Positions 1 through 14,199 of a DNA stretch of 64,000 nucleotides are shown in pieces. The stretch is from Strongylocentrotus purpuratus. Lineage: Eukaryota > Echinodermata > Echinoidea > Camarodonta > Strongylocentrotidae. Each line of letters opens with the position of its first letter. Within the stretch, counting starts at the first letter, position 1. Under the pieces are notes generated by a model that was not told the origin of the DNA, searched no databases, and worked only from the letters and a program-made list of their open reading frames with translations. Made by a program: the position numbers and the translations under genes. The stretch spans positions 4,336,352 through 4,400,351 of the forward strand of contig NW_022145596.1 in assembly GCF_000002235.5 (NCBI RefSeq), given 5' to 3'.

Positions 1-909
1 ACGTGAGAGATTAAATGACAGACAATGTTAGTTTTTAAACTGATATCAAAAATTGATGACTGGACGCGACGCCCCCAATCCCTTCGTATGCTCGGTCCCC
101 CTTTTCGTCAATCTAGCACGTTTAGTTAGAGTAAGACCATCGTCTCCTTCCTAGTCACCTCACCTACGCTACGCTAGTGTGTGAATTCAATGGCGTATAT
201 CTACAAGGGGCATGCCCCCCCCCCCATTGATTGGTAATTTTATTTATTTATTTTTATTATGGAAAGGAGAGGAGGGAAAAAGAAAGGAAGCCGCTCGGAC
301 CATCTCCCGCAACCCCCGCCCCTAATCATTAGTCTTGTAAATTTTCCGAGTAATACATGTGCCCCCCACCCAATGTGTGGACTCATGCTACGCCAGTGCG
401 TGAGGTAGATGATTTTGAACTCAATGTCTTTCTCAACGGGTGTCGGGTCTCGACATACGAGGTGCGTCGTCATGTTTAGAGCCCAAGGCGCAAAACGGTC
501 ATGACACCACTTCATTAAAGATTAAGTTGAGTTCACACAAAAGAAAAAAAAAAGATTGTGAAAGATACTGTCCGGAAGCAGTTTGGTAAGGTTGTTAATG
601 TAGGTCATAAGTATTTGTATCAACATTGAGGTTTCAGAGTCATGAAGTAGATAAGAAATTGACTCATTATTTAAAGAAAAGAACATCTACTATAAACACA
701 TAAATTGGAAAATAGGAAGACACATCATGTGAAATGATGCGTGGGCCAAACAGTTCAGAAATTTCTTGTCATATTTTGAATATCAGGCAATCCTTTCAGC
801 GGACATTTCTAATCTGAATAACAAGAATGAGAAAGCCCACAAAAAGATTTTTTCATTTTTACCAGAACTCAACCTTCTCCTTTCAATAACAAGGCCTGTG
901 CCATTGCAA

Positions 910-1128
910 AGAGCTCTCTCTCTCTCTCCCTCTCGCCCTTTCTCTCTTTCTTTCCTTCCTTCTCTCTCCCTCTTCTCTCTCTCTATCTATCTCTCTCCCT
1001 CCTACTCTCTCTCATTCTCTCTCCCTCTCTATCTCTCTTTCCCTTCTCTCTCTCCCCTCGCCCTTTCTCTCTGTCTTTCTTTCTTTCCCGTCTCACTCTC
1101 TCTCCCTCTCTCTCTCACTTTCTCACTC

Positions 1129-1172
<44 letters not shown>

Positions 1173-1188
1173 CCTCTCCCTGTCCTTC
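910..1188. repeat. CT-rich polypyrimidine tract
   Basis: About 280 bp of almost pure C and T with (CT)n runs. The open frame across it is low-complexity and not a gene. Confidence 0.95.
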
Positions 1189-2330
1189 ACGGTAATCAAT
1201 CCGCATACGGTCAGTTAATATCTTTGCGCGGTTTTTACTTCATAGATTCAAACTAGATGTCGCAAGGCTGTTTCGGGGTTTATGTAATGTTGTAGAATTG
1301 GCCCCTGCGTCGCTTCTTGATAAAAACACATGGGGGTCCAGCAATAAGATTCAATACACGTATGCAGCAGAGACTTCAAGATATGAAAGAATGTAAACTT
1401 GAGCTAGGGGCTACCATTTGTCAAATTTCTAGTTCTTCGAAAGAGCTAGATGATTTTTAGTGTCTCAGGTGCCGTGATATCGTTGTAAAAGCGTCACTGT
1501 AAGCAATGAAACGGTTCGTATATCTAGGGACTATACCTAGCCTTCGAACTCCCTGATATTAGCCTATCCAACATTGGTGATGCATTACTCTATATAGTTT
1601 CGAACTTGATCTAGGTGTCCTTTACACTTTTCTCTCTGGTTTCAGAGGCGGGTGCAGAGCTTTACGAAAGGGGCTCCTGTGCAGAACTTTTGCGAACCGT
1701 AATATAATACGTACTGGCCGGATATCAGTAAGCTTGACAGAAAATAAAAGGGTTCGATGCGAAATAATTAACCATCAAAATTTTGTACGTATTCCGCGTT
1801 CCTTTTCCGCGCGCTCACTGCATTATTTCACAGACTACAGAATTAGAAATACCTGTGACAACTGGACAAGATGTGATTTCCAAAATTCTGGACATAGAAA
1901 ATATGTCATGTACAAAATAAGGGATGGTTTGAGGAAGCAATGTCAATTTATTCTCCTGTCGGCCTCATTGAAAAATTGAAAATAAGGTCCTTATCTTACG
2001 AATTTCGTTTTCCTTGATTTAACAGTAAATAAGGGGTAAACTGCTTATAATCATCATTGTCTACTGAAAACTAGGGGTACATTATGTAATTATGGAACAG
2101 TCATGGGTGTAATTTTACCTCCTATACTGGAGTAGCATCCCAAGAAGAAGGGAAGGGGTGGTTGGGGGGGGGGGTGCCTCTCTCATCCCTCTGGAACCGC
2201 CATTTTGTAAAACGCGTAAAACTGCACGATGTTAAAGCTATCTACATTTCAGACCAGTTCCTTGCAATCAAGTTAAGGAACGACCGATGAAAATTCTCCA
2301 GGTCTGTCGGAATTTCAGGATGGGGTCACG

Positions 2331-2393
2331 AGAGTGAGAAAGTAAGAGCGAGAAAGAAAGAGGGAGAGAGAGAGAGAAAGACAGAGAGGGAGA

Positions 2394-2428
<35 letters not shown>

Positions 2429-2453
2429 TGAGAGAGAGAGATAATGAAATGGA
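2331..2453. repeat. GA-rich polypurine tract
   Basis: (GA)n with AAGA interruptions; homopurine on the plus strand. Confidence 0.95.
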
Positions 2454-3041
2454 AGAGGTAAGAAGAGCTGTATAGGAAAGGACCCATACGAGTGTTCAGT
2501 TGTGTGTTCTTGTTTATAATAAACGTGGGCAGTTGTTTTACAAGAGGGAGTGTGTAAGAGGATAGAGACGGGGAGGGAGAAATATAAAGATAGATATTTC
2601 TACATGTATAGAGGATACATAGAAAGACAGGAAGGAAGAGAAGAGCCATTGAAGTAGTTATAGGTATATACAAATCAGAGAGGCTTGCTTTCTATTAACC
2701 AAAGCTTGACCACATATCATCTAATGGAAGTGATGACATACAAAAACTGATTTTTTTTTTCATTAACTGGAAACAATTCATTTGTCAAGTGACCCCTTTT
2801 TGTTACGATTACGTCACGGAATCAGTATATACGCTCCGACTAGTGTGAAATACATTTGAACCCAACATAGATCCGTAAATTAGATTGATATCTAGATCAA
2901 TTTAGAATATCTGCTATCTGCCTTTCGAATATTTTCTTCAACGACCTTGTATTTTCATCATATGTTTCTGAGAAAGAACATAAATTAACATATATAAATT
3001 GACCCAGTTTTATTAAAATCATGACATTTTTGCTCTCAACC

Positions 3042-3062
3042 CCCCTCTCTCTCTTCTCTCTC

Positions 3063-3118
<56 letters not shown>

Positions 3119-3123
3119 CTCTT
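3042..3123. repeat. (CT)n microsatellite
   Basis: About 80 bp of CT repeat with few TT interruptions. Confidence 0.95.
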
Positions 3124-4819
3124 CGATCTTTATTATTGCCTCTTACGTTTTAATCTTTCGAGGTTGGGGTTGTTCTATTTTGTTTCTTTGTATCATAGAA
3201 CCGAGAATATGGAACTACAAGTTCTTTGTACGTTTTAATTAAGAAATGTTTTACAAGATGTCGATGTAATTGGAAGTTCAGAAGAAAAAAGCCCTCTGTC
3301 AGTGTTTCGTCTCTCATCGTGTAATCCTCATTATATGTGATGGGAAAAAAAGGATTTGATATTCAAAACAGAATCCAATCGGATCAAGCTTTCATAAGAA
3401 GGCAATGTAGTTCAAAAACTGTAATTACATGAGCATTTTGGGATTTGTGTGTCTATACATAATTATGTTGGAGAAGTCTTTTTTTTGGTAGAGTTTCTTC
3501 TAATAAAATTATAGCCTCGACATGCGATGCGTATTCCTGTATATCAAATTAGTAGTTTAATTTTGTCTACCTATACATTCAACAAGCTTAGCTTTTAAGC
3601 AGGTTCAATTTTCATTTCCGCGTTCAATGATTTATAGAACATTCCTTCATGTCATAAATAGCTAAGATTTAGGATTATATACTTCCATATTACGTTAAGA
3701 AATGTTGATGTTTTGCAAGATGCATTGTAATATGAATTAAGAAGAAGAAAAAAAAAACATCAATTAAATAATACCCTTTAAAATACAACATTTCTTTAAG
3801 TGCATGATCTTATCAAATGGTCAGTATCTATCTCGGAAGTTTCAAAGATGTCAATAGTGGAAAGCTTATCAGCTTTTTCACACGTGGGGAGAAAATCTAC
3901 GAGGGAATTTGGGGGAAGTTTTAGAAAGGCTGCGAGAGTTAAGTGGCCGGCGCTTTCTGGGTGTTTTGTTTCGAATTGGGGAAAGTGATTGGTAGACTGA
4001 GCCGGTGATGGAAGAAAAGATTTCTAGCTTTCTCCCCAGGAATAGGGGTCTTAGTGAGCTCGATCTAAGGGATTAGGGTGAGTGCATTGCACAGATAGAA
4101 GTGGTGCCAGGATGTGAGACCCTGGAAGGACCTTGAGAGGGAAGGAGGTAGTCAGAAAGGATACTGTTAGGATGGCACTTCGACTGATAAAACACAACGT
4201 TTACTGAAAGCCTGAAGGGCGTTAAATTGCTGTCAGAAATATGAGTGCACGCTATTTTGCTCTTGAGACGACAAGCAATCAAAATGGCGTTGAGAAGTTT
4301 TACCCACTCGACTTATTTATAGTTACATGCATTTTCCATTTACCAATGAACTGTATTGATGAACATGGTGGAGATGTCTCTTATGTAGTGCATTAACTAG
4401 AGAAGACAAGTTATATTTACTGTATTTCTAGACTCACATGAGCAGAATTGTTTCGAATATGGAGTGAGTGTTATGGAAAAGCTGTTATTCGTATTTCGTA
4501 CCACAATCATACAGACCGCGAGACACTGCATCGTATAAGGGCGTGGTTAAGCAAGAAATGCTGGAGGGGTGCACGTTGTCCCCCGTTGTAGATCACTGTC
4601 ATGCTTTGGACTCTAGAAAGGGTGAAACACCCCGGCATGAGGTGAAAACATGTGCAGGTGGATACCATCCACATAAACTTACACAGATTGTTTTCGCATT
4701 CTATAACTCGTGTGATTTCAAGAAATAGAAGACAATAGAAACAAACAAGAAATCAACACACTCAGAATCTGTCAATTTTTTTAATTTTGTTTAATCACAC
4801 ATCACATAAGAATCAAACT

Positions 4820-4897
4820 CCCCCCCCCCCCTCTATCTCTCTCTCTCTCTCTCTCTCTCGGTCTCTCTCCCTCTCTCTCTCTCTATCTATCTATCTC

Positions 4898-4934
<37 letters not shown>
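4820..4934. repeat. C run and (CT)n microsatellite
   Basis: A run of C is followed by CT repeats with CTAT interruptions. Confidence 0.95.
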
Positions 4935-4937
<3 letters not shown>

Positions 4938-4994
4938 CCTTCTTTAAGCTCACCATCATGTTGCAGGATACACCACAATGTTCAACTCCCACGG

Positions 4995-5620
4995 GTGAGG
5001 GCGTTTAGTCAACGACCTTCCTCGCGTTCCAGACGCCACGTCCAATCAAGATGGCTGCCTGTTGGCATATTTCCCTTCCCTGATTATTATCCTATCCAGC
5101 GAAATGGAATCGTAAAATCAGATCAAGCAATATACCGAATGACACTCCCCCATACCGGATTGACCCCTCCCCCTCCCTCCCGCCGCCCCCTCCCTCCCTC
5201 CCCACCCTCCCCACCCTCCCCACTTACATCACCCTTAGATATGAAACGAGGGGATTTAACGTAAGCGGAGTTTGGGGGTTAGGATGGGTGGTGATGGGCC
5301 CCAAATACCCCGACGCTGTGAAATAAACTAGACATAAGTATAATGGTGTCTTTTAAATGTTTTAAAAATATTTTCTCGTATGAATAAAACACTTTATAAA
5401 GCGAATATCATAAAGCCAGTTGACATGTTTCCCTTCCCTGTCTATAACTTTATCCAACAAAATGGAATCGTAAAGTCAAATCAAGCAATATACCAAATAA
5501 CCCTCCCACCCCACCCCTTCTCCTTTACCCCTACTTCACCTTTAGATATGAAACGAGTGGGTATATAGGCTTAACGCATATGCGGAGTTTTGTGTTGGGA
5601 ATGGGGTGGTCAAAGGACCT
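4995..5620. repeat. Diverged two-copy direct repeat
   Basis: 5060-5320 and 5410-5630 share CATATTTCCCTTCCCTG/CATGTTTCCCTTCCCTG, AAATGGAATCGTAAA, CAAGCAATATACC, TTAGATATGAAACGAG and GCGGAGTTT in the same order. Perhaps 75-80% identity. Identity unknown. Confidence 0.65.
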
Positions 5621-6099
5621 TAAAATTCCGCCATCATTAATTTTATCAGAAAATAAGTAAAATCAATTTTTGGGTCATCAGAAAATTGGCATAATAAGAT
5701 TCTAATTCTTTACCTTTACTTGTATGCAACACTCTCAAATCGGTTGAGTAAAATGTCGTACAATTCGAGTAAAAAGAGAACATGCGTGATTGGTGGGTAC
5801 AATTTTTTTTACATATGGGATAACAAGTCATGTATCCCAAATTAGTAAAATTAAGCGACTCTTTTTAGAGTGTGAGTAAAACACTTTGTAAAGAGTATAT
5901 CATAACGATTTTAGAATTGACGGTTAATATGCCTTCATTTTCTTTGCAAATTTGAAGTTCTCAGTTCTGAATATCTAAACACTATATTTAAAAGATTTCT
6001 AGTAAAATAATTCTACTTCTCTTTTGATCATGATGGCTCATTCTGAAATAAAGTTGACTTAGGAAAGGTGGAATAGAATGTTTGAGCGTTTTCATTGTT

Positions 6100-6440
6100 A
6101 TTATGCAAGTGTGGAAGAACATTAAAAAAAAACATGTTCCCTGAAAAGCATGGCTCTTCAAATGCTTTCATATTCTAAATATGATATGTAAAAGCTTAAA
6201 AATCAGGCCTCATTTTTATGCCACATGTTTTTGTAGTCCCGTATACATCTCTCTGTGTGCAGTGCTTGTAACTTTACCAAGACTGGGCCAAATTCCTTAT
6301 CATTAAATGATTCCAGAACCTTGCTGTACACACCAATACTTATACGCAACATGATTAACTATAATTTCTGATCGATTCCACACCGTTTCTTTCACAATGC
6401 AATTGCATGACCAGAACTCAATTTTATCTTTAAACATCGC
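6100..6440. repeat. Old dispersed repeat, copy 1 (empty site)
   Basis: Unrecognised repeat related to 18780-19680. It lacks the 540-bp insertion and has a single TTAA at the matching point. Kept parts include TGCCACATG, TCTGTGTGCAGTGC and a C-rich-poor AT tail. Confidence 0.55.
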
Positions 6441-8047
6441 ACAAAGTGCCTTAGACGTTACGACAAAAAGCAAAGAAAGTTATCTTGGCGATGTTTGCGT
6501 TGGATCGTCTCGTCTTTTCCGTCGCCTTCTCTCGCCATTCCAGGGATAAATCTAAAGAGCGGAACAACGCTTGCAGTAATTCAAAATCCGCGAAGTTAAA
6601 TTGAACAACTCTGAAAACGTCTGCCCCAAAATATAGAGCTTTCAAAACAAAGAGCGACGAGAAGCGAACTTGGTACCGACTTGAATCAATCAAAGTAAAA
6701 GGGTGCATTTCAACGTGAATTGCCGTTTGCAATTCCAAATATCAGATGAAAAAGATGGATGAAGTTGGCTAGATTGTCGTTATAATATCCAGATCACGAA
6801 GTATATATAGGTCGCAAAAAGCACGCAGGGGAAACACAAATCAATCAGGTCCTAGTAAGGAAAGGAAGATGAACTTGGCACGGTTAAAGGCGGTGCTTTT
6901 GAACGTCATTAAAAGCATTGGGCACCGTTTGCCGGTCTTTCCCAAGTAAAGGTGTTTGACTAAAAAGATATGAAAGAGCATAGGCGTAATGGTGAAAAAA
7001 ATATGTTATCAACAAAATACACTATACATTATGAGATTATGAGATTGAATTACAAATTCGGGTGTCTCACTGCCCGTATCATGAAGTACCGGTTGCCTGA
7101 ATGTTAGTATTTTCAAGAAGAGCAAGTCGGAGGGCGGGGGGAGGGGGAGGGGGGGGGGGGGGGGGCTCCGGGTCGAAGTCTATCTCTGACTCATGAAATA
7201 TGTGTAGAAGTTACGGTAAACCATTTTCAGTGCCGTGGGTAGTTTTAAAATGCCTGATTTTTGTTTGTATTTTGTTTAGGTAATGAGTCAAGACAATGTC
7301 TTTCATAAAATATAAAATTGGTCAAAGAATCATTATGTTGTCGGGAAGAACAGTGTATCAAAACTAGTCTAACAAAACTGTGTTTGTGATAGGCATACAT
7401 GCATGTACATGTTTGTTAACTTTCCGGCACCATAACATCTTAAGAACTGCATTCGTATTAATTGAATGATTTTAAGGTTTGATTCAAACTAATCAAATCA
7501 GTTTCATTGCAAATTCATTATTTATTTAATATGAAAATCCAATTTCTTAAAGTCGTGTATGAAGTTGAGGCGTGGCGAACTTGAAATATCCGAATTTAGA
7601 ACAAAAATTCGAGATAGTTTCAGTAAAATTTACACAGAATGTGTCTTCCCTGAGATTGCGTCTATACCAATATAAAACATAAACTTATTCTCAAGCAATA
7701 GTCATCATTTAGATGATTCTTGGACATACACTCAAAACAAGTATAGAGCTTAACTAATCTATACCCATGCTCTCATTCTGTTGATAGACAAAAATACTCA
7801 TTGCCTGAATAAACATTTATATACGTTAAATTGCATATATCAATCTGTCCTAAATTTTCTTTCGAATCTTTCTTTCCAGTGCTTAAGATTTTTCTCGGTA
7901 GGCCTCAATCATTTCCACCATAATATATGGTTCAATAAATTCCAAGTTGAGCTAACCTTTTTGCACTAATAAAGTCTTCTCAGGAAAATATGAACAAGAA
8001 GAAGAGAGATATGGAGCAAGAGATGGAAAAGGGGAGAGCATAATATA

Positions 8048-8087
8048 ATGCAAGAAAGAAAGAGGGTAGAAGAGGGGAGAGAGAGAA

Positions 8088-8148
<61 letters not shown>
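8048..8148. repeat. (GA)n microsatellite
   Basis: Homopurine, ending in about 50 bp of pure GA. Confidence 0.95.
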
Positions 8149-8150
<2 letters not shown>

Positions 8151-8931
8151 GATATGTTGGGGTGGGCCTTCACGATCGTTTTATAGCTCACTTAAAACCA
8201 AATGCTACTAGCACCATATTTTTCCTAAATGTAATTTAAACAAAATGAGCGAAGCGCGGTCAGGTCGCTGCATTTTCGAAGAAATAGAACTCCTAAAGAA
8301 TGTCGTATGTGGAAGGCCTCCTTAAACTAAGCCCAATCTATAACGAAAGCTCGTATTTTTTGCTTTTGATGTGCAGCAAAGTAGGTCACTTAACCACAAT
8401 TCTATAACGAGGCTGGTTCAATGTTTGGTGGTTTCATAATCCAGAAGTAGTACACTAACTTGTTTACCGGTTAATGTTTCATCCCCTTTTGATATTCGGG
8501 GAGAATCAGAAGATATAGATTTCGTACGGTTCATACTCAAGTCCGTTATACGATATTTAGTCATTGACACACATTTTAGTCTGGCGCGGAGCCAGGGATC
8601 GTCCAATTTTTTAAACTTTAAACAACACCCCCTCCCCCCCCCCCCCCCCCACCGCAAACAAAAAACAGCAAAATTATCAAGAAATACATTACGTCTAATA
8701 ACGTGTTACAGTACCATATCTACCGTTTAATCAATTTCTGTGATATTTGAAAATACTGTTCTTAAGAAATTGTGATCACGAATGAGGTTAGAAATAGAAA
8801 CAAATTAAAGAATAAAGTTAAAATATACATGAAATGATAATAAATGAAAACAAAATTCGTATAGAGGTCTGCTGTATTTTAAGTACAGCCCACCTAATAA
8901 GGCACGATCGCGGTGAAAATGCATGAATTAT

Positions 8932-8935
8932 TATC

Positions 8936-8966
<31 letters not shown>

Positions 8967-8976
8967 ACATCATCAC
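8932..8976. repeat. (CAT)n microsatellite
   Basis: About 45 bp of TCA repeats, with a related CACGATTACAA flank also seen in the large CAT array at 41 kb. Confidence 0.9.
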
Positions 8977-10527
8977 AATCACGATTACAAATTTATTATC
9001 GCCTTCACACTTCATATTTTTCGAAATTCAACTTCAGAAAAAACATGTTTTTCAAACGACACAAACGTTCGGTTTCTTCTTTCACAGTGATGTATATGAA
9101 ACAAAATGCTCAAATACACCGGGCCTTTTAACTTGTCAGAATTTCGTGACGCTTTTCGTAAACAGTTCTCCCGCCTAAATAGGCCTGTCAAATCTTTTGA
9201 CGGCAGACAACAAAGGAAGGATATAGAGGGGGAATAAGAAGAAAGAAAGAGGGAGCGAGTTCGGATAATTGAAAGATGATCTTGCCGAAAATATTTCTCT
9301 TGACCTCTTGTGCTCTCCGCTGGAATCGACCGAAATATTTGGAGTGGAGTCGTATAGAGGTCTCCACGTCCTGTCATCATTTGTTTAGAGCGAGCTAGTG
9401 TAAGCGTGTCGGCTGAATAGATACACGGGTTGGTAAGTTGAACGGCACGCGACTGTTAACCTGTGTTCATACGTGAATCGATAGCCGTCGCAGACAAAAC
9501 ATAAAACAAAGGAGAACAAAGCAACATCCAAATAAACGAACAAACCAAGATCGGTTGTTGATAAATCTTAATTTTTGTCAATTAGGCTTTGAATTATTTC
9601 ATTTTTATTATGGTTAATTAATTAAAAAAAAATCAAAACTATGTGAAATTTGAAAGTATCAGTCTTCAATTTGTTTCTACATGTATATTTCGGTAAAAGA
9701 ATTAATGAAAATAATGAGTAAAATAGAAAACGAATGAATGGATGAAGGAATGAAGCAAATTAATTAATGAACGAATGGATGGATGAATTAATGAATTAAT
9801 AACGTATGAATGAATGGGCGAATGAAAGACTGAAGAGAACCTTCTAAACATAATTACTTATTTTTGTATTATAAAGATTAGAAAGTTTGCCTTCCTATAT
9901 ATCATTTTATTTCTCGGCCTCGGCTTCCAGCGGCTTATTGTATCACGTGTGAAAGAGGTTTCAAATCATAGCGACTTCTCCATCTCAAACTCTTCATACT
10001 ATGTCTGCTAAATGGAGGAGCTTAGACATAAAAGTCCTTGGCTAAATGGAGTGGTTTGTTTATAAGTTTTATGTAAACCTCCTAGTCATCGTCTTACGAT
10101 GAGTTCCTCGTCAAAATATTTTCGACAGACAGTCGACTTAACCAATTACTAAAAATCGAGCTAACAAAATTCTTCTTTTTCTTTCTTTTGTTCCCTTATA
10201 TTTAAGCTTAAAATATATTAAAACAAAGGGAAAGGTTCTTGTTTGATCAAACTTTAGATGACAATTATTGAATATGTAAAATGTATCTATTCGTAATTTG
10301 TTCATAATCCGTTATCAAAGTGACAATGTTCTTCAGATGAAGAATTAGACAAGTTTTATTCAAGCACGAAAAGAAATTCCAAAAAGAATATTGTCGATGC
10401 CATAACACTTCATGCATTCTTTAAAATTTCTTCTTTTACCTTTATTACGACAAACATCCATTTTTGTATTAAAAACTACGCTCAGGGTGGCATCTTATAC
10501 ATGGAGAGTCTCAGCACGTCTCATCAC

Positions 10528-10541
10528 GTTGTCATGGCAAC
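10528..10541. promoter_or_regulatory. RFX X-box-like palindrome GTTGTCATGGCAAC
   Basis: Matches the RFX X-box pattern of two half-sites around AT. X-boxes control ciliary genes, but this one is far from KRP85 and no gene start was seen beside it, so it may be chance. Confidence 0.3.
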
Positions 10542-12572
10542 CGAATCTTTTCGCCACGAGTTAAGATTTTCAGGGCTGGTGCAAAGCGATTCATTAAATT
10601 CCAAGGGCAGAGGAAATGTATCATTTCAATAACTATAGGTATAATATGATAACTGGGGTAGGGAGAGAGCAGAGCGTGAATAAATCTAAGATGTACATGC
10701 AATTTATTCCTGCAGAGTTTTCATTGTTCCTTTATCTCAGCATCTCACAAATGTTTCATATATCCAGGACGGGGGTCATGTCTTTCTAACATCCTTCGTG
10801 ACTAAAAAGTAACAGAAGAGTTCACGCGTCATGACATACATTATATACTTTCTTGAATATCCGTGTTTTTTGTAATAGTATCAATATTTCATCTCTTGCC
10901 TTGCTCGTTTCACAAATGTCAGGAACAGAAAAGGTGATATTCGAGCATGAAACATCAGCTCCCGTGTGGCAAAAACGTATCCGAACATTAATAGCAACAA
11001 CTTTCGAAAATCAGCCTAAGGCAAATTCAATAGCCCTGTGTGTCACCTTTTAAACTGTGCGAATATTACAATGACGTATGACGTAATCTTAACATGATTT
11101 CAATGGGACATAATAATTATAATAGGGTATATAAATTGCCCTTGAGTTGTTATTTCGAAACAAATTGCGATCGTGTTGCCATATGTTTTGTCGACAAATG
11201 AAAACAAATCCTTTGTTGTTCCTGTCATTGTTGTTATTGTTGTTTCTTGTTAATCATTTGAAAACAGTCAGTAAACTTGGTACGTTTGGTCCCCCGTAAC
11301 TTCAGAAATGGTCTAGTAACGCCCCTGGTGTGGAGTTCATCATCCCTTTGAAAAATACGAGGCAATGTCATTTCAAAACATACTGATCTGTCGTCACATT
11401 AAGATTAAATGCATTTAAGTGTCACTTGTTTGTTATTTAATCACGCATTCTCATCTCACATTTAGCCTAAATTCATATCACCTTTCAGCCCAAATAGAAT
11501 GCACGCAGATAAGTATCTATTTAGAAGTTCCTCGATAAGTGCAGACCCTGAGGAAAAATGCACGGGTGTTTACGATTGAAAAACATTGCTCTCGAGTTTC
11601 AAGTCGGTCTCTGCGACGCGCTCTTTCAGCGTGCTTTCTTTCAAATCATTTCAATTATATAATCTGGCAATTTGGAGAGTGTCATTGAGTCACCGAGTGC
11701 CATAGCTCAGTCACACCGTCAAACCGATTACAAACCGACCCAGCCTTTTGCCATTAGCGTTAATGTGATTCTTGTGATCGGTCTCGTCTCGGTCTCGTCT
11801 CGGTCTCGTCGGTATGACTGGGGTATTGAGCTGTCGGCAGCGTCTATATGAGAGAGTGCCGATGGCGGATTTGACGATTGCGGCAGACAATTGAATTAAA
11901 ATGAAATTAGAAAATAGATTTAATGATATGAAATTGACTTTGATGGTTATCGATGATCTCTAACACATTCATGTAAACCCGTAAGGCATAATCCAAGATA
12001 GTTAAGACGGCGGCGTAAACATGGAAAGATGGAGATATTTTTTCTTCTTCTTCAGGTGAGGATAGAGACATTTTATTTGTTAGCCCGCTAAGTCTGACAA
12101 ATATTTAGATACAGACTCTTCAGGTTCAAATGCTTAACTATTCGACACATCTTAAGTGGCGTCTCCGCACCTGGGGGGGGGGGGGGAGGGGGTCATAAAT
12201 CTGAGTTTACGGTGATACACGTAGTTCAGTGAGGGGAACAATATGAACTGCACCTTGCTTGCGTTGGGGTTATCGCCCGAAAATCCATTGGGGAAAGGAG
12301 CGAAGTTTGAGTATTGACTTTAAATACTTGAAAATCTACCGCAACTGCAACTTTATTCTAATAATCCTGAACGAGCGAGCGAAGCCAGCGAGAACTTTTT
12401 CGCTATCTTTCGTAAATCAAATGAAAATTTCTGATGCATTTGATATTTTCCTATTAATTAGCCGATTGTTGATTTGATTCTTTGATGATAATTTACATTC
12501 GAATTTATATTTGTAAAAAGTTTCGGTCACTTTATGTTGCACTGCGTCATAATGGTCATTTGGACTTTATTT

Positions 12573-12767
12573 TTAAAGCCCCTCTGCACTAGTTTGGCCA
12601 AGAGGGATTAGACCTCCCTGCATGGTCACTGATAGGTGTTTATATCATCAAATCAGCTCTCAATTAACATAAGAAAATGGGACAATTGGGGACCAATGGT
12701 CACCGATTAGGCATTGTTTGATATATAGAGGGCACTAGTAGCTATACGTAGTGCAGTGGGGATTTAA
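12573..12767. mobile_element. TTAA MITE, 195 bp (family 1, copy A)
   Basis: TTAA at both edges, inverted ends CCCCTCTGCACTA and CCCCACTGCACTA. The interior has ACCAATGGTCACCGATTAGG, the complement of copy B. No coding capacity. Confidence 0.8.
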
Positions 12768-14199
12768 AAGATATAACTTAATCCTGTGAACCAACAACCC
12801 CTTTCCGTATTTTGTTTAAGTTTGGCATCATAAAATTCACTTGACATCAATGTGGTTATATTCATAAAATCTGACTGACAGATTATCTTATTCATCATGT
12901 ATTAATGATGTTGGTTCATATTTTTTAAGTTATGAAATTTATGAAGGGAAATCTCCCTTGCATCCTTTGTTTCTCTTTTATAAATCCGCTAGACTAGAGC
13001 ACGTGTCACGTTAAATAGACATGGATAACATGTCGTCAGGGCACTGTAACATAAATAGTTACTATCGATTTTAGCGAATTTGAGAAACAACACTGATCTA
13101 TACAATTGATCGCAAATCGATTTCTATGTTACACGGCCCAGGTGTGTTTTCCACATTCGGTCACGTAGTAAGCTAATGATTTTTCCTAAATTTAGATGTA
13201 TGTGTTGTAAGATTGTTCGTGGGGTTCGTATTGATTTTGTTTTTTTTATAGTAATTCTTTTTACCATAATTATGTGAAATCCCGACTGTCTTTTTTTTTT
13301 TTCTTTCTTTCTTTTTTTAGGGGGGGGGGAGGGTAAGGATTGCCTGGCATATCATTGTCACATTAATGATCTAGTGGTATAGAGTACAGCACTTAAGAGA
13401 GGGAGAGAGAGAGAGACAGACAAACAGACAGACAGGCAGACAGACAAACAAAGGACAGAGTGAAAAGGAGACACAAATGATTGACATTGATAAGACACAA
13501 AGGGGGAAATGAGGAAAATCATGAGAAGATAGAGAGATAAGAGAGACATAGAATTTAAAAGAAGGAAAACAAAAGACAGACTAAAAACATGAATAGCGAG
13601 GCATAATTATAATCATATTCATACTCCCGCAAAAATATAGATTTGGTAAAGTAATTTATAGTAGGAGGTAGATTGCGTGGTAGGCCAATAAAAGAACCAT
13701 CGCATGAGATTTAAGTGTACTTTTGACTCGGGTGCAGCGCGGTATACCGACCCCAAAACATTTCTGGAATATTCATTTCATTCTTCGTCTGTGATATGAA
13801 TTTTTCGAATGTTCTACCTTATGGGAATGTATTTCGTGCATGTTTGCATATTCAGCATTTAATATGAGGTAGTACTGTACTACGTGACAGTATGTCATGA
13901 CATAATATGAAAAAGGTTCAGAATACTTTTTATATCTGATTTTAGAACAGAATTACAAGCATAATATTACAAAACATTATGATGGTCTGTAATTACTTTG
14001 CTATCCATCAAATGCAGTCAATACTAAATAAACAATGACGGATAATCCAATCAAAATAACAAGTATACTTTGAATAATGACACTGCTGACTGGTTAACAT
14101 AATCAAGAGGTTGAGAGGTTTTGGTGTCATTATAATTTACATACAGTTGTCTCTCTCGACCTAGGTGTATTTACTCATCCCATTTTTGTTGCGCGATAT

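Larger units (their letters stand above)
1..12000. other. Gene-free stretch, AT-rich with simple repeats
   Basis: Apart from the listed microsatellites, the dispersed repeat at 6100-6440 and the direct repeat near 5 kb, I see no exon with convincing splice signals, no RNA gene and no intact transposase. G or C runs occur at about 220, 2170, 7135-7165 and 8630-8650. A degenerate GAAT/GGAT repeat lies at 9730-9830 and a GGTCTCGTCTC triplet at 11780-11812. Confidence 0.5.

Noticed and set aside
766-1218. 150-codon frame on the plus strand
   Set aside because: Most of it translates a CT repeat into Ser/Leu/Phe runs; no start context, domain or splice signal.
6451-6738. 95-codon minus-strand frame
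   Set aside because: No motif, no splice context, composition like its surroundings.
9010-9380. 122-codon minus-strand frame
   Set aside because: Ser/Arg-rich frame with no domain, no coding-like composition and no exon edges.
12015-12049. First exon with ATGGAAAGATGG and donor GTGAGG
   Set aside because: Short, ends in a TTC run, and no exon with the matching phase could be found before the candidate exons at 14.7 kb.
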